Assembly: GCA_043803845.1 (NCBI GenBank)
Contig: JAZDJT010000007.1
Span: forward strand, 1-5,433
Direction: 5' to 3'
Length of the DNA: 5,433 bases
Origin: JAZDJT01 sp043803845
Lineage (GTDB): Bacteria > Patescibacteriota > Minisyncoccia > Minisyncoccales > GCA-002788555
Shown piece after piece: positions 1-4,686 of this stretch. The notes under the pieces were generated by a model, which was not told the DNA's origin, did not search any database, and worked only from the letters and a program-made list of their open reading frames with translations. The number at the start of each line of letters is the position of its first letter. Positions within the stretch are counted from its first letter, which is position 1. The position numbers and the translations under genes were made by a program.

Positions 1-381
1 CGAAAGAGAGAAGAAGTGACAGAGCTCGGCGAGCTCTTGGATCCCTTCGTTGATTTTTTATTCTTTATAATAGTCGGGCTGAGTTTTTCTTTAAAGGGGA
101 TAAAAGAGATTAATTGGTTTTTGATACCCTTGGGATTTATAATTTTGTCTTTTGTTCTCCCCTCTCTCAAGCTTAAGAAGTTCAAGACTCCGCACACCAA
201 AATGAAATTTTTGCATACGACTTGCATCTATATCCTCACGGCGATGATTCTTTTGGATATCGATTTTCATTTTTTTTTCTGGATAACTTTCACGATTTTT
301 AGTATCATTTCCTTTGAGCTGTTTTTAAGAAATATAAAGTTTTATCTTGCTCAAAATAAATTAAATGGAAGCTCCATATGA
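1..381 (+). CDS. CDP-alcohol phosphatidyltransferase family protein, C-terminal part (5' end outside window)
   Basis: The frame is open to the first base, so the GTG at 16 is internal and not a start; 126 residues are visible. The first 18 residues fit the second half of the CDP-OH-P signature (AR-x8-G-x3-D-x3-D): R1, then eight residues, G10, D14 and D18 in ELGELLDPFVD. These aspartates bind the metal and CDP moiety in the family. The missing upstream part should carry the D-x2-DG half. Four hydrophobic segments follow (about residues 16-31, 41-55, 68-84, 88-108), as expected for this integral membrane enzyme. It would join a CDP-activated lipid to an alcohol such as glycerol phosphate or inositol phosphate; the exact acceptor cannot be told. 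Its TGA overlaps the ATG of the next gene (ATGA), so the two are probably translationally coupled with the CDP-lipid synthase that makes its substrate. Confidence 0.82.
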   Translation, partial: RKREEVTELGELLDPFVDFLFFIIVGLSFSLKGIKEINWFLIPLGFIILSFVLPSLKLKKFKTPHTKMKFLHTTCIYILTAMILLDIDFHFFFWITFTIFSIISFELFLRNIKFYLAQNKLNGSSI

Positions 382-935
382 ACATAGGAATTTTTCTTTT
401 TAGGGCGCTTTATTTCTTCCTGCCCGCTTATCTGACCAACATCACCGCCTCTTTATCGCGGAAGATTAAGTTTTTGAAATTTATAGAAAAACCCGTTGAC
501 CTTGGGAGGACGTTGAAAGGTTATCCTATCTTTGGCAGCCACAAGACCTGGCGGGGCGTAATCTGCGGTGTCGTTACCGGAATTTTGACCGTCTATTTTC
601 AGAGATGGCTCTATCAGTATCAATTTACAAGAGAGAATAGTCTTGTAGCTTACGATAAGATAGACGTTTTTGTCTTCGGTTTTCTGATGTCTCTTGGCGC
701 TGCGCTCGGAGACCTTTTCTTCGCTTTTCTGAAGCGCCGCCAAAGAATCGCTCCCGGAGCTCCCTGGATCCCTTTTGACCAGATTAATTACGTCATCGGG
801 GCGTTTTTTTTCCTCATGCCTTTTTTTCCGATAGACTTTATTTACTGGTTAACAATTTTAGTTTTCACCTTTCTTTTACACCTTATCTTTAATTATCTCG
901 GTTATTATCTCGGCCTGAGCAGGGCAAAGTTTTAG
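378..935 (+). CDS. carS: CarS-like CDP-lipid synthase (CDP-archaeol synthase family)
   Basis: This 185-residue membrane protein resembles the CarS-like family (formerly DUF46), integral membrane cytidylyltransferases related to CdsA. In archaea CarS uses CTP and an unsaturated archaetidic acid to make CDP-archaeol; in bacterial relatives the lipid substrate is uncertain and may be ordinary phosphatidate. Visible marks are an N-terminal hydrophobic segment with LPAYLTN (15-21), GSHKTWRG at 53-60, GDLFFAFLKRR at 111-121 and PGAPWIPFDQINY at 126-138. The last two match the conserved cytoplasmic loop residues (GD..K.R and P.DQ) of the CarS/CdsA superfamily. Hydrophobic stretches near 61-75, 97-118, 138-150 and 152-178 are likely helices. 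The ATG overlaps the stop of the phosphatidyltransferase gene. A GGAAG seven bases upstream is the nearest thing to a Shine-Dalgarno site in the window. Family call is strong; substrate is inference. Confidence 0.85.
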   Translation: MNIGIFLFRALYFFLPAYLTNITASLSRKIKFLKFIEKPVDLGRTLKGYPIFGSHKTWRGVICGVVTGILTVYFQRWLYQYQFTRENSLVAYDKIDVFVFGFLMSLGAALGDLFFAFLKRRQRIAPGAPWIPFDQINYVIGAFFFLMPFFPIDFIYWLTILVFTFLLHLIFNYLGYYLGLSRAKF

Positions 936-943
936 TTTTTCAT

Positions 944-972
944 TTGACACCTAATTTTAGAAAAACTAAAAT
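944..972 (+). promoter_or_regulatory. Predicted sigma70-type promoter of the recA operon
   Basis: A perfect -35 hexamer TTGACA (944-949), a 17-base spacer and a -10 hexamer TAAAAT (967-972, five of six consensus bases) lie in the only sizeable gap upstream of recA. Transcription would start near 979-980, leaving an untranslated leader of about 32 nt. That leader shows no clear Shine-Dalgarno sequence before the ATG at 1012. Promoter call is from sequence only. Confidence 0.7.
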
Positions 973-974
973 TA
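952..974. repeat. Inverted repeat inside the recA promoter (possible operator)
   Basis: TAATTTTAG (952-960), five A residues, then CTAAAATTA (966-974) form a perfect 9-bp inverted repeat. It fills most of the spacer and covers the -10 element of the predicted recA promoter, where a repressor dimer could block transcription. It does not match the known Bacillus (CGAAC-N4-GTTCG) or E. coli (CTGT-N8-ACAG) LexA boxes. It is AT-only apart from the two central G/C positions and has no trailing T run, so it is a poor terminator for the upstream lipid genes. Confidence 0.45.
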
Positions 975-1011
975 AAAATCAGACATACCTTCTAATAATC
1001 TACTCAAAAAT

Positions 1012-2022
1012 ATGGCAAAGAAAAAAGAGTCGGAAGGAGACGAATTAAGAGACACCGTTGAGGCGATAAAAGAGAAGTTCGGAGAGGGAGCGATAATGAG
1101 GCTGGGAGAGGTGAAGCCTGTTGATGTCGAGGCGATTTCCACTTCCTCTCTGGCCCTGGATTTGGCCTTGGGCATAGGGGGAATTCCTAAAGGAAGAATA
1201 GTAGAAATTTTTGGCACTGAGAGTTCCGGCAAGAGCACGATTGCTTTACATATCGTTTCGGAGATGCAAAAAAAAGGCGGAATTGCCGCCTTTATCGATG
1301 CCGAATACGCTCTTGACCCTGATTACGCAAAACGCCTTGGCGTTAAAATTGAAGACCTCTTGATTTCTCAGCCCGACACTGGCGAGCAAGCCTTGGACAT
1401 AGTGGAGAGCTTGGTCAGATCTGGTAAGGTTGGAGTAATAGTTGTTGACTCGGTGGCGGCTCTGACGCCTCGGTCGGAGATTGAGGGAGAGATGGGAGAC
1501 CAGCAGATCGGTCTCCAGGCAAGGCTGATGAGTCAGGCCTTGAGGAAACTGACAGCCATTTCCGCCAAATCAGGCACATCAATAGTCTTCCTTAACCAAA
1601 TTAGGATGAAAATCAGCACCTTTGGTTTCGGCAATCCCGAAACCACACCGGGCGGAAAGGCTTTAAAATTTTACGCCTCGGTTAGAATAGAACTGCGACC
1701 GATTGCCAAGATAAAGAGAGGAGATGAAATAGTAGGTAACAGGATAAAAGCCAAGGTGGTTAAAAACAAAGTTGCTCCTCCCTTCAAGACAGCCGAGTTT
1801 GACATCATCTACAACGAGGGCGTCTCCAAGCTAATCGATATTTTGAATACGGCCCTGAAATACAATATTGTCCAGAAAGAAGGTAACTCTTTCAAATTTG
1901 CAGGAGCAAAACTCGGCGGTGGGCAAGATTCAGCCAAAAAATATTTGTCGGAGAACCCGAAGATTGTAAAAGAAATCAAGAAAAAAATAATGGAAGCCTG
2001 GGAGGCCCTGAAACAAAAGTAA
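1012..2022 (+). CDS. recA: Recombinase RecA
   Basis: This cytoplasmic DNA-dependent ATPase forms filaments on single-stranded DNA, drives homologous pairing and strand exchange, and acts as co-protease in SOS-type responses. At 336 residues it is close to the usual 340-350. Walker A is GTESSGKST (68-76), the catalytic glutamate is E98 in DAEYALDP, and Walker B is VIVVDSVAAL (142-151). Loop L1 covers roughly EIEGEMGDQQIG (156-167). The allosteric NQIR glutamine is Q196, and loop L2 runs about 198-216 and includes FGNPETTPGG. The C-terminal domain is shorter than in E. coli and ends in basic residues rather than the acidic tail. L2 is one residue longer than the E. coli form (RMKISTFGFGNP versus RMKIGVMFGNP). 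The ATG gives the expected MAKKK start. It is first in a unit with the Nudix and MGMT genes, 17 nt upstream of the former. Confidence 0.98.
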   Translation: MAKKKESEGDELRDTVEAIKEKFGEGAIMRLGEVKPVDVEAISTSSLALDLALGIGGIPKGRIVEIFGTESSGKSTIALHIVSEMQKKGGIAAFIDAEYALDPDYAKRLGVKIEDLLISQPDTGEQALDIVESLVRSGKVGVIVVDSVAALTPRSEIEGEMGDQQIGLQARLMSQALRKLTAISAKSGTSIVFLNQIRMKISTFGFGNPETTPGGKALKFYASVRIELRPIAKIKRGDEIVGNRIKAKVVKNKVAPPFKTAEFDIIYNEGVSKLIDILNTALKYNIVQKEGNSFKFAGAKLGGGQDSAKKYLSENPKIVKEIKKKIMEAWEALKQK

Positions 2023-2039
2023 TTAAGAACGAAACCAAT

Positions 2040-2495
2040 ATGAAGAGGGAGAAATCAGCCGGAGCAGTTATTTTTTACAGAGAAGGTGGTGAGAATTACT
2101 ACCTTCTTTTAAATTATAAAGCCAGTCACTGGGATTTCCCCAAGGGACACATCGAAAAAGGGGAGAAAGTGAAGGAGACGATATTAAGAGAGGTCGAAGA
2201 AGAGACTGACCTTACTGACATAAATTTTGTTCAGGGGTTTGAAGAAAAAATCAAATATTTTTTCAGGAAAAGTTACGGCGAGAAGAAGTTTTTAAGGGTG
2301 AAACCTTTAATCTTCAAGGAAGTCGTTTTCTTGTTGGCGAAGACAAAAGAGAAAAAGGTAAAGATATCCTTTGAACACCGCGGCTTTGAGTGGTTGGGAT
2401 ATGAGTACGCTCTCAAAAAACTGACTTTTAAAAATGCAAAAAAAATTTTGGAAAGGGCTCATCAGTTTCTTTTAAATCATGACAAAAAAGACTAA
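2040..2495 (+). CDS. Nudix hydrolase, Ap4A-hydrolase-like
   Basis: This 151-residue protein contains one Nudix domain, a fold that cleaves nucleoside diphosphates linked to another group using Mg2+. The start (SAGAVIF, 6-12), the HWDFPKGHIEKGE stretch (30-42) and the Nudix box at 36-58 resemble asymmetric diadenosine tetraphosphatases of the NUDT2 type. In the box the family pattern G-x5-E-x7-REU-x-EE-x-G-U is kept at G36, E42, R50, E51, E54 and E55. The usual glycine near the end is aspartate (D57, EETDL). The catalytic glutamates are intact, so activity is expected. Substrate could be Ap4A, an oxidised nucleotide or an RNA cap; the sequence does not decide. It follows recA by 17 nt and overlaps the MGMT gene by 17 nt in another frame, which supports cotranscription and a nucleotide-clean-up role. 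No Shine-Dalgarno site is apparent. Confidence 0.9.
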   Translation: MKREKSAGAVIFYREGGENYYLLLNYKASHWDFPKGHIEKGEKVKETILREVEEETDLTDINFVQGFEEKIKYFFRKSYGEKKFLRVKPLIFKEVVFLLAKTKEKKVKISFEHRGFEWLGYEYALKKLTFKNAKKILERAHQFLLNHDKKD

Positions 2496-2745
2496 AAAGA
2501 GTTTTTCGGACAGGGTTTACGAAGTTGTAAAGAAGATTCTCAAGGGGGAAACCATGACTTATAAAGAAGTGGCGATAGCCATAGGTTCGTCGTGTTCTTT
2601 CAGGGCCGTAGGAAACGCTCTCAACAAAAATAAAAACCCTATGGTGCCTTGCCATAGAATCATAAGGACGGACGGTAAAACTGGAGGTTATCGAAGTGGC
2701 AAATCGTTAAAAAAATCTATCCTTAAAAAAGAAGGCGCAATCTAA
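2479..2745 (+). CDS. MGMT-family O6-alkylguanine-DNA alkyltransferase, single domain
   Basis: This 88-residue protein corresponds to the DNA-binding/catalytic domain of O6-methylguanine-DNA methyltransferase alone; the N-terminal ribonuclease-H-like domain of Ada-C and Ogt (about 80-90 residues) is absent. The suicidal acceptor cysteine is present as C58 in VPCHRII (56-62), unlike alkyltransferase-like proteins where it is usually tryptophan. R42 in FRAVGNAL matches the arginine finger that flips the damaged base, MTYKEVA (26-32) sits before the recognition helix, and TGGYRSG (68-74) is the conserved active-site loop. It may repair alkylated guanine directly, or act as a damage sensor feeding nucleotide excision repair. 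Translation probably couples to the upstream Nudix gene through the 17-nt overlap. Its stop lies only 3 nt from that of the convergent rplT. Confidence 0.9.
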   Translation: MTKKTKKSFSDRVYEVVKKILKGETMTYKEVAIAIGSSCSFRAVGNALNKNKNPMVPCHRIIRTDGKTGGYRSGKSLKKSILKKEGAI

Positions 2746-2748
2746 GAA

Positions 2749-3096
2749 TTATTTTTTCGTTTTTTCTGCTATCGCCCTGAAGATTTCCGGCTTTTTTTCG
2801 GCAAGATTTGCCAGTACTTTTCTGTCGAGCTCGATTTTTTTATTTTTCAAGGCTGCCATCAGCCGAGAATAGGTTAGTCCCAACTCTCTGGCACCGGCGT
2901 TAATTTTGATCTGCCACAATCTTCGAAATTCTATCTTCTTTCTACGTCTGTCCCGATAACGATAAGTTCTGGCGTGGAACAAGGCTTCTTTCGCCATTCT
3001 GTATTTTGACTTGCGTCCCCATTTAAAACCCTTAGCTTCCTTCAAAGCTTTTTTCCTTTTCTTTTTTGAACCAATTGCCCTTTTTACTCGAACCAT
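2749..3096 (-). CDS. rplT: Large ribosomal subunit protein bL20
   Basis: bL20 binds 23S rRNA early in 50S assembly and, in well-studied bacteria, represses its own operon by binding mRNA structures that mimic its rRNA site. The 115-residue product matches the family length (about 117). The sequence begins RVKRAIGSKKKRKKALKEAKG, continues with YRYRDRRRKKIEFRRLWQIKIN and ends with ELDRKVLANLA, all characteristic of the family. The long basic N-terminal arm reaches into rRNA and the globular C-terminal part is about residues 60-115. It is the last gene of the smpB-ssrA-infC-rpmI-rplT unit, 13 nt after rpmI. It ends 3 nt from the convergent alkyltransferase gene, and no GC-rich terminator hairpin is visible at that junction. 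Confidence 0.98.
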   Translation of the reverse strand: MVRVKRAIGSKKKRKKALKEAKGFKWGRKSKYRMAKEALFHARTYRYRDRRRKKIEFRRLWQIKINAGARELGLTYSRLMAALKNKKIELDRKVLANLAEKKPEIFRAIAEKTKK

Positions 3097-3109
3097 ATTT
3101 TTAGAAAGT

Positions 3110-3316
3110 TTAACGAGATTTTTTGCGGGGCGCGAAGAACATCATTTTCTTCAATCTTTTTGCCACTCCTTTATCTATCTCGACCCATTTTCTGGACTTC
3201 CTTTTTTTCTCTCCCGTTTTTTTAGCTTGGTAATGATCTTGGCCAACCGGCCTGTGAAGAATTTTTCCAGACTTGGTTATCTTAAAACGTTTTACGATTG
3301 ACTTACGAGTTTTCAT
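3110..3316 (-). CDS. rpmI: Large ribosomal subunit protein bL35
   Basis: This is a 68-residue, very basic protein of the 50S subunit. The start MKTRKSIVKRFKITKSGKIL matches the bL35 N-terminus (typically MPKMKTHRGAAKRFK..GSGK), beginning at the second methionine of the usual form. The typical N-terminal MPK tripeptide is not encoded in frame upstream. The middle has GQDHYQAKKTGEKKRKSRK, and the C-terminal end is longer and more basic (KGVAKRLKKMMFFAPRKKSR) than in model bacteria. Position between infC and rplT is the classic bacterial order and supports the call. It starts 20 nt after the infC stop, with no evident Shine-Dalgarno site. Cotranscription with both neighbours is likely. Confidence 0.93.
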   Translation of the reverse strand: MKTRKSIVKRFKITKSGKILHRPVGQDHYQAKKTGEKKRKSRKWVEIDKGVAKRLKKMMFFAPRKKSR

Positions 3317-3336
3317 AATTCTGGATTTTAAACGAT

Positions 3337-3852
3337 TTACCCTTTGCTTACAAGTATTTCCATTCCTCTCGGATTTCTCTTTATCTTCTCGTCTCTCTTA
3401 ATCTTTGTGTTTGCTTCGATTTTCTGCAAGAGTTCTTCTAGCTTTCTCATGGCGAAATTAGAAAGAGCTTTTTCCCTGCCCCTCAGTCGAATTTCGATTC
3501 TGACTTTGTTACCCTTGGAAAGGAATTTTGTGGCAAGATTGGCCTTAATCTCCAAATCGTGCTCCGATATGCGCGGCGACATTCTAACACCCTTCACTTT
3601 TCCAACTTTTTGCCTCAGCTTTTGATGCCTCTCTTTCTTCTGCTGATGATAAAGGTATTTGCCAATCTCTCCGATTTTACAGATGGGGGGTTGGGTTTTA
3701 TCGGTTATCTCTATCAAATCTAAATTGCGCTCCCTTGCATAATGGAGCGCATCTTCTAAAGAAAAAATGCCCAAATTCTTCCCGTCCTCTGCTACCAGTC
3801 TTACTTGGCTTGCTCTTATTTGATTGTTAACTCTAGGATAATTCAGAAAAAT
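3337..3852 (-). CDS. infC: Translation initiation factor IF-3, probable AUU start
   Basis: IF3 binds the 30S subunit, blocks 50S joining and checks the start codon and initiator tRNA. Both domains are present: the N-terminal domain (RVNNQIRASQVRLV, then GKNLGIFSLEDAL, with PPICKIGEIGKYLYHQQKK at its end) and the C-terminal domain (KVKGVRMSPRISEHDLEIK through NPRGMEILVSKG). The first ATG/GTG/TTG in frame is a TTG at 3774, which would delete the first 26 codons and the conserved opening of the N-domain, so it is rejected. Reading upstream, the frame stays open to a TAG at 3855-3853, and the very next codon is ATT (3852-3850). AUU is the start used by E. coli and Geobacillus infC, where it lets IF3 limit its own synthesis. 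From ATT the protein has 171 residues, the normal IF3 length. A CTG at 3846 is the alternative. The gene follows the tmRNA 3' end by 18 nt. Confidence 0.93.
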   Translation of the reverse strand: MFLNYPRVNNQIRASQVRLVAEDGKNLGIFSLEDALHYARERNLDLIEITDKTQPPICKIGEIGKYLYHQQKKERHQKLRQKVGKVKGVRMSPRISEHDLEIKANLATKFLSKGNKVRIEIRLRGREKALSNFAMRKLEELLQKIEANTKIKRDEKIKRNPRGMEILVSKG

Positions 3853-3870
3853 CTATGTTTCAAAAAATTG

Positions 3871-4215
3871 TGGAGATGGCGGGAATTGAACCCACGTCTG
3901 GAAATTTTCTTTAAAATATTCTACAGGCTTATTCTGATTATTTTTTTTCGGCTACAAGCTCTAAATCAGACGAAACGCTTGCAACTTAGACTTGTGAACT
4001 TTTGATAAACTCCCCAAGTCGGAAGAGATTATCTATCTCGATTTTTATGAAATCCCGTAATTCCATCGAGAATCAAAAGACGGGACTTCTCGCATTAAGC
4101 GAGAGCAGGAACCTCAGAAAGGTTTGCACTTTTTTTCGGTCAAATTTTTACGAGGGTTTGACCGGCCTCGGTCTGCCTATTTTAAAGGTAAAGTCCATCG
4201 ATTCCTTTCATCCCC
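3871..4215 (-). ncRNA. ssrA: Transfer-messenger RNA (tmRNA)
   Basis: tmRNA with SmpB frees ribosomes stalled on broken mRNAs and adds a degradation tag. The RNA runs from 4215 down to 3871, 345 nt. The acceptor stem pairs 4215-4209 (GGGGATG) with 3878-3872 (CATCTCC), discriminator A at 3871, and CCA is not encoded. The T arm is GTGGG-TTCAATT-CCCGC near 3895-3879. Helix 2 includes a perfect 10-bp pairing, 4187-4178 with 3918-3909. PK1: 4170-4166/4155-4151 and 4164-4157/4144-4137. PK2: 4085-4080/4058-4053 and 4071-4065/4042-4036. PK3: 4027-4022/4015-4010 and 4020-4016/3993-3989. PK4: 3981-3977/3959-3955 and 3970-3964/3939-3933. The motif TAAAAATTTGACCGAAAAAAAG precedes the tag, whose stop sits in the loop of a CTCGC/GCGAG hairpin (4103-4089). 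This is a standard one-piece tmRNA. It starts one base after the smpB stop, so it is presumably cut from a longer transcript. Confidence 0.97.
4095..4127 (-). other. tmRNA proteolysis-tag reading frame (ANLSEVPALA, then TAA)
   Basis: The resume codon GCA (4127-4125) follows the A-rich stretch after PK1 and is placed as in E. coli, where GCA-AAC also opens the tag. The frame reads Ala-Asn-Leu-Ser-Glu-Val-Pro-Ala-Leu-Ala and stops at TAA (4097-4095), inside the loop of helix 5. With the alanine carried by the charged tmRNA, the full added tag would be AANLSEVPALA. The end is ALA, close to but not identical with the common LAA degron read by ClpXP. The AN opening is the widespread one. Confidence 0.9.
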
Positions 4216-4216
4216 G

Positions 4217-4675
4217 TTATTGTTTGTAACTCCTTTCTTTTAATTCTCTTTCTATCTCTCTTTGAACGTCCCTCTCTCTTATCTTTTCTCTCTTGTCTAT
4301 TTTTTTGCGCGGTCGTGCTAAAACAACCTCTATCTTAATCTTGTTGTCCTTATTATAAACTTTAAAAGGCATCAAAGTCAAGCCTTTTTCCTTTGTTTTT
4401 CCGATGAGTTTTTTGGTCTGAAATCTGTGTAGTAGAAGTCTTCTCGTGCGGGAAGGGTTATAGTTCGAGGGAGCGTTTTTTGGCTGATAGGGAGGGACAA
4501 AGGCGTTTAATAAATAGAGTTGAGAATCTCGGACAACGACAAACGAGCCCTGTATCGAGATGTGGCCGTTCTTGATGGATTTTACCTCAAGTCCCAAAAG
4601 CTCTACGCCAGCCTCGTATTTTTCCAGGATTTCATAATCGAAAGAAACCTTTTTGTTTTGGGCGATAACCTTCAT
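4217..4675 (-). CDS. smpB: SsrA-binding protein SmpB
   Basis: SmpB binds the tRNA-like end of tmRNA and fills the decoding centre so that tmRNA can enter a stalled ribosome. The 152-residue product has the family oligonucleotide-binding barrel: FDYEILEKYEAGVELLGLEVKS (13-34), then the GSFVVVRDSQLYLLNAFVPPY strand region (43-63) and the SRTRRLLLH motif. It ends with the basic tail KKIDKREKIRERDVQREIE, equivalent to the DKR..IKERE segment that becomes helical in the mRNA channel. Length is close to the usual 150-160. The ATG at 4675 fits the family start (NKK..FDY a few residues in). Its stop (4219-4217) is separated from the first base of tmRNA by a single nucleotide, so the protein and its RNA partner are made from one transcript. 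No Shine-Dalgarno site precedes it and the leader is short. Confidence 0.97.
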   Translation of the reverse strand: MKVIAQNKKVSFDYEILEKYEAGVELLGLEVKSIKNGHISIQGSFVVVRDSQLYLLNAFVPPYQPKNAPSNYNPSRTRRLLLHRFQTKKLIGKTKEKGLTLMPFKVYNKDNKIKIEVVLARPRKKIDKREKIRERDVQREIERELKERSYKQ

Positions 4676-4686
4676 ATTGTTATAAT
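4658..4686 (+). promoter_or_regulatory. Predicted promoter of the yraN-like gene
   Basis: A perfect -10 hexamer TATAAT (4681-4686) lies 17 bases after TTGGGC (4658-4663), a weak -35 with the conserved TTG. Transcription would begin near 4693, giving a leader of only about 11 nt before the ATG at 4704. The -35 falls inside the beginning of smpB on the opposite strand, so the two transcripts' control regions are superimposed. Confidence 0.45.

Noticed and set aside
16..381. First gene starting at GTG 16
   Set aside because: The frame is open to base 1 and the catalytic CDP-alcohol motif starts at the first codon, so the gene continues beyond the window.
453..743. Minus-strand frame over the CarS-like gene
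   Set aside because: It is a shadow of a well-supported membrane protein on the other strand and shows no family features. The same holds for 972-1238, 2428-2655, 3011-3301, 3344-3625, 4994-5290 and 5175-5381.
936..1011. Riboswitch or small RNA before recA
   Set aside because: Only 76 nt, AT-rich, and explained by promoter elements and one short inverted repeat.
2724..2770. Bidirectional terminator between the alkyltransferase gene and rplT
   Set aside because: A and T runs flank the junction and could pair, but there is no GC-rich stem; the evidence is too weak to annotate.
3337..3774. infC beginning at TTG 3774
   Set aside because: This start would remove the conserved IF3 N-terminal strand RVNNQIRASQVRLV, which is encoded in frame directly upstream.
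3805..4229. Two plus-strand open frames (3805-4005 and 4002-4229)
   Set aside because: They lie antisense to tmRNA and the infC start. The minus strand there has full tmRNA structure, and the translated peptides resemble no family.
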